Notes: generated by a model from the sequence alone, not told the origin. A DNA stretch of 64,000 bases from Aquimarina acroporae (GCF_023195925.1 NZ_JALPRE010000011.1:186001-250000), one strand, 5' to 3'. Positions 18,485-27,506 are shown, counted from the first letter of the stretch. Made by a program: numbers and translations.

Positions 18485-19751
18485 TGTTCTTATTACGTGA
18501 TCTATGTCTTTTATTCCTTTGGTTTTTTGACCTGTTTGAATTTTTGTTTTCAGAATTCCCTCCTTTTGATTTTGCGGTCACTGTTTGTTTATCTGAAGAA
18601 CCTTTATTCGTGTTCTTTCTTTTATTTCTATTTTTTCTCCTTCTTTTACTACTACGCTTAGGTTGATCAAATCTAGTTAAACTATCTTGTCCTACAACGT
18701 TCTCAAAATCCATTTTAGTGTCTTCTAGCAATTCTGATGCGAATTCTTCAAGACTAGCTACCTTTTCATTATTGTTATTGGCCGCGATAATTTCACCGGC
18801 ATGTTCTGCAGAGATTTTGTGCCAATTCATCCACTCTCCTTCATAAGCATACCACAGTAGCCCTTTAAAAATATCAATTTTCTGGCATACGGCTACTCCT
18901 TTTTCAGTATGTAATTTTGTCTCTGGTTTTGGAAACTCATTTAGTGCGTCTATATAAGCATCTAACTCATAATTAAGACAGCATTTAAGTTTACCACATT
19001 GTCCAGCCAATTTTTGAGGGTTCAACGATAGTTGTTGATATCGGGCTGCACTGGTATTTACAGATCTAAAATCGGTTAACCAAGTAGAACAGCACAATTC
19101 CCTACCACAAGAACCTACCCCACCAAGTCTTGCAGCTTCTTGTCTAAAGCCCACCTGACGCATTTCAATTCTGATGCTAAACTCATGTGCAAATTCTTTA
19201 ATAAGCTGTCTAAAATCTACACGCTCTTCGGCAGTATAATAGAAAGTAGCTTTAGAACCATCTCCCTGAAATTCGATATCAGAAATTTTCATTTGTAATT
19301 CTAAGCGAATTGCAATTTCACGAGATCTCACCTTCATTTTCTCTTCTCGGTCTCTCGATTTCTGCCAAATATCGATATCCTTTTGTGAAGCTTTGCGATA
19401 TATTTTTTTGATATCATCGCTATCTAGCTCCACTTTTTTCTTTTTCATTTGGATACGCACCAACTCTCCTGTTAATGACACGATACCTACGTCGTGACCC
19501 GGCGAGGCCTCAGTCGCTACAATATCCCCTATACTTAAAGATAGATTTTCTGTATTTTTGAAGAATCCTTTTCTACCATTTTTAAAACGTATCTCTACGC
19601 AATGAAAAGGCTTTGCACCACTGGGAAGTGACATATTCGATAACCAATCGAAAACTGTTAATTTATTGCAACCATCGGTACCGCAAGTACCATTGTTCTT
19701 ACATCCTTTAGGTTGTCCGTCTTTTCCGGAAGAACAACTACTACACCCCAT
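18471..19751 (-). CDS. ricT: RicT/PSP1-domain protein
   Basis: A 426-residue protein. The first 30 residues are unusually Cys-rich (CSSC, CKNNGTCGTDGC), suggesting a metal or Fe-S site. The PSP1/YaaT core (about 45-310) contains 'GGVGSCGRELCCSTWL' and 'GQCGKLKCCLNYE', the conserved cysteine signature of RicT-like proteins. The last 70 residues are a Lys/Arg/Asn/Ser-rich, probably disordered tail. In Bacillus RicT works with RicA and RicF in RNA processing; a role in Bacteroidetes is not established. It starts the ricT-gldH-PBP run. Confidence 0.88.
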   Translation of the reverse strand: MGCSSCSSGKDGQPKGCKNNGTCGTDGCNKLTVFDWLSNMSLPSGAKPFHCVEIRFKNGRKGFFKNTENLSLSIGDIVATEASPGHDVGIVSLTGELVRIQMKKKKVELDSDDIKKIYRKASQKDIDIWQKSRDREEKMKVRSREIAIRLELQMKISDIEFQGDGSKATFYYTAEERVDFRQLIKEFAHEFSIRIEMRQVGFRQEAARLGGVGSCGRELCCSTWLTDFRSVNTSAARYQQLSLNPQKLAGQCGKLKCCLNYELDAYIDALNEFPKPETKLHTEKGVAVCQKIDIFKGLLWYAYEGEWMNWHKISAEHAGEIIAANNNNEKVASLEEFASELLEDTKMDFENVVGQDSLTRFDQPKRSSKRRRKNRNKRKNTNKGSSDKQTVTAKSKGGNSENKNSNRSKNQRNKRHRSRNKNNDKS

Positions 19752-19855
19752 ATTTTAGTTCTATATTGAAATTTGTCTATGAATAAAATCATGACAAATA
19801 CGGTTCTTACTCAAGTTAGATTTTTTATTAAAGCATTTCTAACTTCTCAATTGTT

Positions 19856-19894
19856 AAAGATACTATGAAAAAAATTATCTGCCATAGTATCTTT
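19856..19894. repeat. 12-bp inverted repeat upstream of ricT
   Basis: AAAGATACTATG (19856-19867) and CATAGTATCTTT (19883-19894) are perfect reverse complements around a 15-nt A/T-rich spacer. It lies just past the trhO stop on the minus strand, where it could end that transcript, although no T run follows the stem on that strand. Confidence 0.5.
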
Positions 19895-19906
19895 GGCATT
19901 TTAGCG

Positions 19907-20938
19907 TCACCTTTTAAATTTTAACGCTTCTGAGCGACCTTTTTTAAAGATTTTATTACTGTTACCCTTTCCTTTTCGGAGCGCCTTTTGCTCTTCATAA
20001 GGTAGTCGATTTACTTCCTTACATTCATTTGAACAACAGTTCTCCATCTCAGACGCACAGTCTTCACATTGAATAAACAATAAATGACAAGCTTCGTTTG
20101 CACAGTTTACATGTGTATCGCAAGGTTTACCACATTGGTGGCAATTTGCAATAATATCTCCTGAGATTCGCTCTGCTCTTCTATGATCAAAAACGAAGTT
20201 TTTTCCTAAAAATTTGTTTTCAAGACCTTTTTCTTCGACTTGTCGGGCATATTCTATAATTCCTCCTTCTAGTTGAAATACATTTTTAAACCCTTTATGC
20301 TTGTAATAGGCACTGGCTTTTTCACACCTTATTCCGCCTGTACAATACATTACCAGTTTTTTATCTTCTTTATGTTCGCGTAGGTCTTCTTCAATAATAT
20401 CTAATGAATCTCTAAATGTATCTACATCTGGAGTAACCGCTCCTTTAAAATGGCCTATTTCACTCTCATAGTGATTTCGCATATCTACCAAAACAGTATC
20501 TGGATCTTCAATAAGTGCATTAAATCTCTCTGCATCTACATGAACTCCTTTATTGGTAACGTCAAACGTATCATCATTTAACCCATCGGCAACGATTTTG
20601 TGCCTTACTTTTACCTTTAATTTTAAGAATGACTTTGAATCTTGCTCTCTCGCTATATTTAATCGAACATTTTCTAAGAAAGAAATACTATCTAGATGCT
20701 CCTTAAATGCATTAAATTTTGGAGCTGGAACCGAAAGTTGTCCATTGATCCCCTCTTTGGCTACATAAATTCGCCCAAGAACATCGAGTTCGTTCCAACG
20801 TATAAAAAGGTGATTTCTAAAAATTTCTGGATTTCCGATGTGTGCATATTGGTAGAAAGAAAGCGTGAGCCGATCTGTACCGGCATCATCGATTAGGGCT
20901 GCTCTTTCTTTTGCACTTAATTTATTGTACAGTTGCAT
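19907..20938 (-). CDS. trhO: tRNA uridine(34) hydroxylase TrhO (rhodanese family)
   Basis: A 343-residue protein. An N-terminal ferredoxin-like domain (about 1-120) is followed by a rhodanese domain (about 135-235) with the active-site Cys C199 in 'VMYCTGGIRCEKA'. The C-terminal domain carries paired Cys/His motifs from 'CHQCGKPC' to 'CCSNECKEVNRLPYEEQ', probably zinc-binding. The YceA/TrhO family carries out oxygen-dependent hydroxylation of U34 in tRNA to form 5-hydroxyuridine. Length and C-terminal Cys cluster fit the longer version of the family. Alone on its strand, with a 440-bp upstream region. Confidence 0.92.
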   Translation of the reverse strand: MQLYNKLSAKERAALIDDAGTDRLTLSFYQYAHIGNPEIFRNHLFIRWNELDVLGRIYVAKEGINGQLSVPAPKFNAFKEHLDSISFLENVRLNIAREQDSKSFLKLKVKVRHKIVADGLNDDTFDVTNKGVHVDAERFNALIEDPDTVLVDMRNHYESEIGHFKGAVTPDVDTFRDSLDIIEEDLREHKEDKKLVMYCTGGIRCEKASAYYKHKGFKNVFQLEGGIIEYARQVEEKGLENKFLGKNFVFDHRRAERISGDIIANCHQCGKPCDTHVNCANEACHLLFIQCEDCASEMENCCSNECKEVNRLPYEEQKALRKGKGNSNKIFKKGRSEALKFKR

Positions 20939-21008
20939 GCTATACTAATGTTTTAAGTTAAAAAAGAATTCAATTTTTTGGCAAAAGTACAAATCATAAG
21001 GAGATTAT

Positions 21009-21046
21009 AAAAAAATGCCTTGAAATTATATTCAAGGCATTTTTTG
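21009..21046. terminator. Strong bidirectional terminator between trhO and recA
   Basis: AATGCCTTGAA / TTCAAGGCATT around the 6-nt loop ATTATA, flanked by A and T runs on both sides, giving an effective stem of about 15 bp. It lies between two divergent genes, so neither needs it. It must end a transcript that starts inside the gap, which supports the small ORF at 21098-21184. Confidence 0.85.
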
Positions 21047-21050
21047 GCTA

Positions 21051-21095
21051 ATTCGTTACTTATTTAATTTTAACGATTAAAATAATAGGTAACGA
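21051..21095. repeat. Nested inverted repeat next to the terminator
   Basis: Outer arms TTCGTTAC and GTAACGAA, inner arms ATTTTAA and TTAAAAT around a CGA loop. Together they can form a long imperfect hairpin between the small ORF stop (21098) and the terminator (21046-21009). It would be the 3' end of a small transcript on the minus strand. Confidence 0.7.
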
Positions 21096-21097
21096 AG

Positions 21098-21184
21098 CTA
21101 GCCACCATCAACTATACAACTACTAATTTTAGTACTTGTATACCCATTTTGGTAATGTTTTACCACTCTTTTAAGAAATTTCAT
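21098..21184 (-). CDS. Candidate 28-residue small protein or small-RNA gene
   Basis: A 28-codon ORF from ATG at 21184 to TAG at 21098. The peptide begins MKFLKRVVKHYQNGY and ends with 'SSCIVDGG'; it is basic at the N-terminus and has one Cys. Two bases after the stop a structured hairpin begins, followed by a strong terminator. The unit is alone between divergent trhO and recA, so the terminator has no other customer on this strand. I do not recognise the peptide. The transcript could act as a small RNA, a peptide or both. Confidence 0.45.
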   Translation of the reverse strand: MKFLKRVVKHYQNGYTSTKISSCIVDGG

Positions 21185-21376
21185 CTATGTTATGATGAGT
21201 ATTATGTTCTATTGCTTTTTTAGGTAGATGTACGAAGCATAAAAAGGTTGCGCTCAATTTTTTTTAAACTTATAAAAGGCTGTGATTTTAAGTTAAGTTT
21301 TGTTGTTAATAACGATTTTAGAATCCATATCGCAACTACAAAAAGAAATAGTACTTTAGCAAAAAGTTTAAGATAG

Positions 21377-22417
21377 ATGTCGAATCCAGATATATTTGAA
21401 CAACAAATGAGTACAGAGAAAGAAGCAAAACTAAAAGCACTAAAATTAACCCTAGATAAATTAGATAAAGCCTACGGAAAAGGAACCGTAATGAAAATGA
21501 GCGATAGCTCTGTTCAAGAGGTAGATGTTATTTCTACAGGATCTTTGGGTCTAGATTTGGCGCTTGGTGTGGGTGGTTACCCAAGAGGAAGAGTTATAGA
21601 GATTTACGGACCAGAATCTTCGGGTAAAACTACATTAACGCTACATGCTATTGCTCAAGCTCAAAAAGCAGGAGGTATTGCTGCTTTTATTGATGCAGAA
21701 CATGCTTTTGATCGTTTTTATGCCGAAAAATTGGGTGTTGACATTGAAGATTTAATTATTTCGCAACCCGATCATGGAGAACAAGCTCTTGAAATTGCTG
21801 ACAATTTAATTAGATCGGGAGCTATCGATATTATAGTAATAGATTCTGTTGCCGCTCTTACTCCAAAAAGCGAAATTGAGGGAGAAATGGGTGACTCAAA
21901 AATGGGATTACATGCTCGGTTAATGTCACAGGCACTTCGAAAATTGACAAGTTCTATCAGCAAAACAAATTGTACAGTTATTTTCATTAACCAGCTTCGT
22001 GAAAAGATCGGGGTAATGTTTGGTAACCCAGAAACTACAACTGGAGGTAACGCATTAAAATTTTATGCTTCGGTTCGTTTAGACATTCGTCGTTCTACAC
22101 AAATAAAAGATAGTAACAGTGAAGTAATTGGAAATAAAACCAGAGTAAAAATTGTAAAAAACAAAGTAGCTCCTCCGTTTAGAACTGCAGAATTCGATAT
22201 CATGTATGGAGAAGGGATTTCTAAAAATGGAGAAATTATAGATATTGGAGTTGCCTACGAAATTGTGAAGAAAAGTGGATCTTGGTTTAGCTATCAGGAC
22301 ACTAAGCTTGGTCAAGGTAGAGATGCTGTTAAGGCCTTACTCAATGACAATCCCGAATTAATGGAAGAATTAGAAGAAAAAATAAAAGAAGCGATCAAAA
22401 TCGTTAAAGAGGAATAG
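21377..22417 (+). CDS. recA: Recombinase RecA
   Basis: A 346-residue RecA. The start ATG at 21377 gives a short leader (about 20 residues) before the conserved '[17 protein letters not shown]'. Walker [10 protein letters not shown] is at 78-86, '[10 protein letters not shown]' follows, Walker B is '[10 protein letters not shown]' and the L1/L2 DNA-binding loops are 'EIEGEMGD' and '[19 protein letters not shown]'. It forms filaments on single-stranded DNA for recombination and repair, and stimulates LexA-type self-cleavage where present. Monocistronic: a perfect terminator follows 20 bp after the stop. Confidence 0.98.
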   Translation: MSNPDIFEQQMSTEKEAKLKALKLTLDKLDKAYGKGTVMKMSDSSVQEVDVISTGSLGLDLALGVGGYPRGRVIEIYGPESSGKTTLTLHAIAQAQKAGGIAAFIDAEHAFDRFYAEKLGVDIEDLIISQPDHGEQALEIADNLIRSGAIDIIVIDSVAALTPKSEIEGEMGDSKMGLHARLMSQALRKLTSSISKTNCTVIFINQLREKIGVMFGNPETTTGGNALKFYASVRLDIRRSTQIKDSNSEVIGNKTRVKIVKNKVAPPFRTAEFDIMYGEGISKNGEIIDIGVAYEIVKKSGSWFSYQDTKLGQGRDAVKALLNDNPELMEELEEKIKEAIKIVKEE

Positions 22418-22436
22418 AAAACCTTAATAAACTTGT

Positions 22437-22475
22437 AAAAACCTGTATTCATGGTCATGAATACAGGTTTTTTTT
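22437..22475 (+). terminator. recA terminator
   Basis: Perfect 16-bp inverted repeat AAAACCTGTATTCATG / CATGAATACAGGTTTT separated by 2 nt, followed by a run of eight Ts. Position is 20 bp after the recA stop. Confidence 0.9.
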
Positions 22476-22553
22476 ATACCTTAAAGCAACCATATTCTTC
22501 TCTTTACATCTATATATTAGATTAGATATTTTGTCTCTCTAACTGTAAGAATT

Positions 22554-22973
22554 ATGAAAAGGATAAAAACTGTACTTGTATGTCTTTTGGCTACATTCCT
22601 AATAGGGTGTGATCTAGATGACGACAACACGAATTTCTTCTATGAATTGGTCTCTATCGAAAGTGTTTCTGTTCCAGATAGTTTTACAAGGGGTGAAACA
22701 TACACTATAGATGTCAATTACTTCAGACCTTCTAGTTGTCATGGATTTGCTGGATTCGACTACAACAGATTTGCCAATGAACGAACTGTATCGGTTGTAA
22801 ATTTGGTAGTAAACCCAGATAATTGCGAAGATTTGGGAACTACAGAATTAATTGAGCAATCGTTTGATTTTGTTGTAGGAATAGAAAATTCTTATGTATT
22901 CCGGTTTTGGCAAGGTCGAGACGACGACGGGAACAATCAATTTTTGACTATTGAAGTTCCTGTAGAAAACTAA
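22554..22973 (+). CDS. Small lipoprotein, unknown function
   Basis: A 139-residue protein with a lipoprotein signal (hydrophobic core VLVCLLATFLIGC, lipidated Cys 19, followed by acidic DLDDDN, which in Bacteroidetes may act as a surface-export signal). The mature part is rich in beta strands with three Cys (two after the lipid Cys: 'SSCHGF', 'DNCEDL'), possibly a disulfide. No family is recognised. It lies 21 bp before the sigma factor gene at 22995, so it probably belongs to that operon. Confidence 0.65.
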   Translation: MKRIKTVLVCLLATFLIGCDLDDDNTNFFYELVSIESVSVPDSFTRGETYTIDVNYFRPSSCHGFAGFDYNRFANERTVSVVNLVVNPDNCEDLGTTELIEQSFDFVVGIENSYVFRFWQGRDDDGNNQFLTIEVPVEN

Positions 22974-22994
22974 TCACATAAATCAAAAAAAGTA

Positions 22995-23549
22995 TTGGTG
23001 GGTTTAGATCAACTCATAAAAAAATGTAAGAAAAAAAATGCTGAGGCACAGGAGCAATTGTACAGATTGTATAGTGGCAAATTATTCTCTATTTGCTTAA
23101 AATACTCTAAAGATTATCCTAGCGCCGAGGACACTTTGCAAGATGCATTTATAACTATTTTTGACAAGATCAATCAATACAAACATCAAGGTTCTTTTGA
23201 AGGATGGATAAAGCGTATTACCATAAACACAGCTTTACAGAAATATCGAAAACAAAAAGTCTTTGACATTGTTAATGAAGAACAAATAGAAGAAGTTGAT
23301 GTAGAAATAGAAAATGAAGAAGTTTCATTAGACTATCTTTTGCATATCATACAGCAATTGCCAGATCGATACAGACTGGTATTTAATTTATATGTATTAG
23401 ATGGCTATTCTCATAAAGAGATCGCAGAGATGCTTTCTATCTCGATAGGAACATCAAAATCTAATCTGGCCCGAGCCAGGAATATTTTAAAAACAAAAAT
23501 CGAAGCCAATTCGGAACATTGTGTTCGAGCAATTGAAGAACGAAGATGA
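22995..23549 (+). CDS. ECF RNA polymerase sigma factor
   Basis: A 184-residue sigma-70-family ECF factor. Region 2 is visible at about 20-90 ('DYPSAEDTLQDAFITIFDKINQY', 'FEGWIKRITINTALQKYR'). Region 4 is at about 125-170 with 'LPDRYRLVFNLYVLDGYSHKEIAEML' and 'GTSKSNLARARNIL'. No ATG precedes region 2; TTG at 22995 and GTG at 22998 are the candidate starts. Its ATGA overlap with the next gene means translational coupling to a membrane partner, as in sigma/anti-sigma pairs. Confidence 0.88.
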   Translation: MVGLDQLIKKCKKKNAEAQEQLYRLYSGKLFSICLKYSKDYPSAEDTLQDAFITIFDKINQYKHQGSFEGWIKRITINTALQKYRKQKVFDIVNEEQIEEVDVEIENEEVSLDYLLHIIQQLPDRYRLVFNLYVLDGYSHKEIAEMLSISIGTSKSNLARARNILKTKIEANSEHCVRAIEERR

Positions 23550-25057
23550 GTCATAAAAAAAATATAGATCGTTTATTCCAGGAGAAGTTTAAAGACTTTG
23601 AGGTTACTCCTGATGAATCGGTTTGGGAAAAAATTCAAGCTCAACAAAAGAAGAGTAAAAAAAGAGTTTTTCTAATTCCACTTTGGTATAAAGTAGGAGG
23701 AGCCGCAGCTTTGGTAGCCGTTATAGCCACCATTGGGTATTTTCTAACCAATAATAACCCTACTTCTACAACAAATACCACAATTGTAAATTCAGAAAAA
23801 ACTGAAAACACAAATACTACCGAAGTGCCTCAAAATACCAGTCCTTCTGAAATCACACCAAACAAAATTGTTGAAAACGATCAAGAAAAAAATAGTATCA
23901 ATAGCGATAAAGAAGATATTCAGTCTGTAGAAGACCATGCCACAGAAATAGTAAATACTAAAGAAACCTACAATATTCCCAATGATAAAAAATCTTTGAC
24001 TAACACCAATTCGCCACTAAAGGCATCATCAACAAACAAAGCCAAAAACCCTTCAGAATCTAATACAAAAAATGCGATTGCGATTGCGCAAGACCAAACG
24101 AAAAATAGCCCTGTTATTGCGACTACTGAACCAGTGAAAAGCCAAAGCACAAATGAAAACAAAAATGCGAATGGTAATGTCATAAAAGAAAAAATTGCGC
24201 AACAGCAATCTAATAACAACCTTAAAGAAGATAACGCTACAACAGATCCTGTAAACGATGAGAAAAAATCTATTTTTGAAGCTATAGCTGAATCTAAGGA
24301 CAATGAAAAGGAAGAAGAAACTCAAAGTTCTTCTACAAAACGGTGGATTGTATCCCCAAATATAGCTCCTGTTTATTACAATTCTATTGGGGAAGGATCC
24401 TCTATAGACTCTCAATTTGCCGATAACGAAAAAAATGGAGAGGTAAACCTTAGTTATGGGGTTCAAATATCTTATGCAGTGAATGACCGCCTTAGTATAC
24501 GATCTGGTGTGAACAAAGTAGATCTTAGTTACAGTACGCAAGATGTTGGATTTAATCCTTCTGCTACAGGGCAAAACCTTTCAAATATAGACTACAGCCC
24601 TAACGGGACTGCAATTTTAATTTCTGATTTTGGCAACTCCAATATTTCTGACTCTTCATCATTTGAAGTGGCGAGAGATGTTATTAATCAAAGACAAAAT
24701 ATCGCATCACTTAACCAGAATATCGCATATATAGAAGTTCCTCTCGAAATGAAATATGCTATTTTGAATAAGAAATTAGGAGTGAATATGATAGGTGGTA
24801 TAAGCACGCTTTTTCTTCAAGATAATGAAATTTCTCTAGAGGCCGGTGACTTCGAGACTGAGCTGGGAGAAGGAAATAATTTAAACGAAATTAGCTTCAG
24901 TGGTAATTTTGGCATAGGAATTGATTATAAAATATCAGATCAGTTTCAATTGAATTTAGAACCGATTTTAAAATATCAGTTCAACGCTTTTGAGAATTCT
25001 GATGATTTTAGACCCTATTATTTTGGTGTCTATACTGGAGTAAGTATAAAATTTTAA
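23546..25057 (+). CDS. Sigma-coupled membrane protein with C-terminal beta-barrel
   Basis: A 503-residue protein in three parts. Residues 1-45 are cytoplasmic-like, with 'FEVTPDESVWEKIQA', a pattern common in Bacteroidetes sigma-linked proteins. One transmembrane helix lies at about 49-67. Then comes a 195-residue Asn/Thr/Ser/Lys-rich linker (about 70-265). The rest (about 266-503) alternates as an outer-membrane beta-barrel ('YGVQISYAVNDRLSIRSGVN') and ends in 'YTGVSIKF', a typical terminal-Phe barrel signal. Such partners of ECF sigma factors are likely regulators. The topology, one protein reaching from inner to outer membrane, is unusual and unproven. Confidence 0.75.
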   Translation: MSHKKNIDRLFQEKFKDFEVTPDESVWEKIQAQQKKSKKRVFLIPLWYKVGGAAALVAVIATIGYFLTNNNPTSTTNTTIVNSEKTENTNTTEVPQNTSPSEITPNKIVENDQEKNSINSDKEDIQSVEDHATEIVNTKETYNIPNDKKSLTNTNSPLKASSTNKAKNPSESNTKNAIAIAQDQTKNSPVIATTEPVKSQSTNENKNANGNVIKEKIAQQQSNNNLKEDNATTDPVNDEKKSIFEAIAESKDNEKEEETQSSSTKRWIVSPNIAPVYYNSIGEGSSIDSQFADNEKNGEVNLSYGVQISYAVNDRLSIRSGVNKVDLSYSTQDVGFNPSATGQNLSNIDYSPNGTAILISDFGNSNISDSSSFEVARDVINQRQNIASLNQNIAYIEVPLEMKYAILNKKLGVNMIGGISTLFLQDNEISLEAGDFETELGEGNNLNEISFSGNFGIGIDYKISDQFQLNLEPILKYQFNAFENSDDFRPYYFGVYTGVSIKF

Positions 25058-25120
25058 ATCTATATAGAGATTTTAGTTTAGTTGGTTAGGCAATTATTGC
25101 TTAAAAAGGCAATGATGAGC

Positions 25121-25151
25121 AAAGCCGTTCCTGGGGAGGAGCGGCTTTTTT
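25121..25151. terminator. Terminator between convergent genes
   Basis: AAAGCCGTTCCT pairs with AGGAGCGGCTTT (one G-T wobble) around a GGGG loop, followed by a T run. It lies 63 bp after the sigma-operon barrel gene and its 3' end overlaps the plsC stop codon. Confidence 0.8.
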
Positions 25152-25908
25152 ATTTTCTAATATCGTTTTCTAAAGTTTGAAGTATGATATCTCTAGTTGC
25201 CATTTTAAGCTCTTTCTTATTTGATTGAGTTAATCCTTTTGTAGAAATTTCTTTAAGAATATGTGCCCTCATTTTTCCAGGGCTCCCACTAAAAAAAGTG
25301 TATGAGAAACGTTTTTTATTGTCTAAAAATGTAAGCGGCAATATAGGAATTTGATGATCTATCGCTAGTCTGAAAGCGCCATCTTTAAAATCATCCAAAA
25401 CAATAGATTCATCATCGGGAATACCTCCTTCAGGAAAAATACAAATACTGGTCCCATTGTTTAACCTTGCCTGTGCACTATCAAAAACCTCTTTTCTACT
25501 CTTTTGGTTACTGCGATCTACAAGAATACAGGTTCGTTTATAGAAAAAACCAAAAATTGGAATCTTCGCCAGCTCTTTCTTACCCACAAATACAAATGGA
25601 TTCTTAACACAATACAACATTAACATAATATCTGTCATCGATGTATGATTTGCGACAAACATATAGCTTTGCTTACGATTGATTTCGGCTTCTTTTGAAA
25701 CCATTGGAATAAAACCGCAACCATACAATACAATTTTGGCCCAGAAACGAGCAACTACAAAAAACTGAGGATACCATTGTTCTCTTGATGTAAATACCAG
25801 TAAAACAGGGAACATAATAATAATTGGTACACCCATAAGAATGTAGAACCAAATACGCCAAAGCAAAATGAGTATTTTCTTTATGATAAGCATCTCCCAA
25901 AAATACAC
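25150..25908 (-). CDS. plsC: 1-acyl-sn-glycerol-3-phosphate acyltransferase (PlsC family)
   Basis: A 252-residue membrane acyltransferase with one or two N-terminal hydrophobic helices (about 10-40). The catalytic H-x4-D box is 'NHTSMTDI' (H88, D93), and the acceptor-binding motif is 'FPEGGIPDDE'. 'ILVDRSN' and 'ILPLTFL' are the other two PlsC blocks. It transfers an acyl chain to lysophosphatidic acid to give phosphatidic acid. ATG at 25908; an inner ATG at 25893 (MLIIKK) is also possible. Divergent from trpS. Confidence 0.88.
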   Translation of the reverse strand: MYFWEMLIIKKILILLWRIWFYILMGVPIIIMFPVLLVFTSREQWYPQFFVVARFWAKIVLYGCGFIPMVSKEAEINRKQSYMFVANHTSMTDIMLMLYCVKNPFVFVGKKELAKIPIFGFFYKRTCILVDRSNQKSRKEVFDSAQARLNNGTSICIFPEGGIPDDESIVLDDFKDGAFRLAIDHQIPILPLTFLDNKKRFSYTFFSGSPGKMRAHILKEISTKGLTQSNKKELKMATRDIILQTLENDIRK

Positions 25909-25966
25909 AATTGGTTTGAGCTATGTTAACAAAAAAATTACCTTTGCCAGAAATTATCAAATTACT

Positions 25967-26935
25967 ATGTCTAGAATACTAACAGGAGTACAAAGTACCG
26001 GAACACCACATTTAGGAAATTTACTTGGTGCAATTATTCCGGCCATTGCAATGGCAAATGAACCTGAAAACGAATCTTTCTTGTTTATTGCAGACATGCA
26101 TTCTCTTACTCAGATTAAGGATGCAAAAACGTTGCGTGAGAATACATATTCTACTGCTGCTACCTGGTTGGCTTTTGGACTAGATATTGAAAAAACCGTT
26201 TTTTATAGACAAAGTGATATTCCTCAAGTAACTGAATTATCTTGGTACTTGAGCTGCTTTTTTCCATACCAGCGATTAACTCTTGCCCATTCGTTTAAAG
26301 ATAAAGCAGATCGCCTTGAAGATGTAAACACTGGGCTTTTTACGTATCCTATGCTTATGGCTGCCGACATTTTATTATATGACGCCGAAATTGTACCTGT
26401 TGGTAAAGACCAGACTCAGCATCTTGAAATGACTAGAGATGTGGCCTCCAGAATGCATAATCAAGTTGGTGAAATTTTTGTATTACCTGAAATTCAATTA
26501 CAAAAAGAAACCATGTATGTGCCTGGTACCGATGGAAGTAAAATGAGTAAGTCAAAAGGAAACATCATTAATCTATTTTTACCAGACAAGAAGTTAAGAA
26601 AACAGATTATGTCTATCGAAACCGATAGCACACCTCTTGAAGATCCTAAAGATCCAGATACCTGCAACGTATTTGCGCTTTATAAGCTAGTTGCAACTCC
26701 AGATCAGCAGGAAGAAATGCGTAAAAATTATTTAGGTGGTAACTATGGATACGGTCATGCAAAACAGGCCCTGTTTGAATTGATAATAGAAAAATTCTCT
26801 AAAGAGAGAGAACGCTACAACTATTATATGGAAAATTTGAATGAAGTAGATGATGCATTAGCCATTGGTGCTAAAAAAGCAACTGCAGTAGCCGACAAAG
26901 TGCTCGCACGAGTGCGTGAAAAAGTGGGGTATTAA
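25967..26935 (+). CDS. trpS: Tryptophanyl-tRNA synthetase
   Basis: A class I aminoacyl-tRNA synthetase that charges tRNA-Trp. I place the start at ATG 25967 (MSRILTGVQSTG), giving 322 residues; codons upstream in the frame overlap the plsC 5' end and are not family-like. The HIGH-type motif is 'TPHLGNLLG' near the start and the KMSKS motif is intact ('GSKMSKSKGN', near residue 190). The Trp-binding segment 'MAADILLYDAEIVPVGKDQTQH' is typical. Confidence 0.95.
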   Translation: MSRILTGVQSTGTPHLGNLLGAIIPAIAMANEPENESFLFIADMHSLTQIKDAKTLRENTYSTAATWLAFGLDIEKTVFYRQSDIPQVTELSWYLSCFFPYQRLTLAHSFKDKADRLEDVNTGLFTYPMLMAADILLYDAEIVPVGKDQTQHLEMTRDVASRMHNQVGEIFVLPEIQLQKETMYVPGTDGSKMSKSKGNIINLFLPDKKLRKQIMSIETDSTPLEDPKDPDTCNVFALYKLVATPDQQEEMRKNYLGGNYGYGHAKQALFELIIEKFSKERERYNYYMENLNEVDDALAIGAKKATAVADKVLARVREKVGY

Positions 26936-26980
26936 TTTTTACCTAAAAGTCGGTTATTGGTTGTTAATAATCTGAACTTT

Positions 26981-27352
26981 ATGGATTATTTTTTTGATCT
27001 TACCTATAATTTCCTGAAATACCTTGAAAGGGTAACCGGTCTTTCATATGAAGAGATAAATGTAATTATTTGGTTTATTGGGATCCCTTTTTCTTGGTCT
27101 ATTCTAATTGATAAAATCTATCAAAAAAACTATTTCAAAATTGGTTTTACAATATTAATACTTGCGATAGTCTCCCTTTTTGATTTTGAAAATTTTTCTA
27201 AAATTCTTTTTAATACATCGGTAGATTTTTTGAATTTTTTTATTGTCTTTGGTAGCACCTATAAAACCACATCTGTTATTATTTGTCTTTGTATTCCGTT
27301 TTTGATATATGCTTTTTTAATAAGAAAAGTATATTTTAGCAAAGCATCTTGA
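26981..27352 (+). CDS. Small membrane protein, unknown function
   Basis: About 123 residues from ATG at 26981, which fits better than the TTG at 26957. Three or four hydrophobic segments (about 20-45, 52-70, 75-95 and 103-120) dominate the sequence, with many Phe and Ile. There is no recognisable domain. It lies 45 bp after trpS on the same strand. It may be a small multi-pass membrane protein; I cannot assign a role. Confidence 0.5.
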   Translation: MDYFFDLTYNFLKYLERVTGLSYEEINVIIWFIGIPFSWSILIDKIYQKNYFKIGFTILILAIVSLFDFENFSKILFNTSVDFLNFFIVFGSTYKTTSVIICLCIPFLIYAFLIRKVYFSKAS

Positions 27353-27506
27353 AGCTATTCTTTTAGATGATGCAAATCTTACCTCTATTTTTTGTAAATC
27401 CTTGAAAAATAGATGTCTTATGGATTTCCGTAAAGATTTTTTACATTTTAGTTATAGCTTGCCGATCGGTTTTTAAAAGATATAACCGTAAGTAAAATGT
27501 CTCAAA

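Noticed and set aside
21047..21376. Possible tRNA or known RNA gene between trhO and recA
   Set aside because: No cloverleaf, CCA end or known RNA motif could be drawn; the small ORF with a terminator explains the structure better.
23968..24574. Two long minus-strand ORFs across the sigma-operon barrel gene
   Set aside because: They mirror the Asn/Thr/Lys-rich linker on the other strand and have no recognisable domain or start context.
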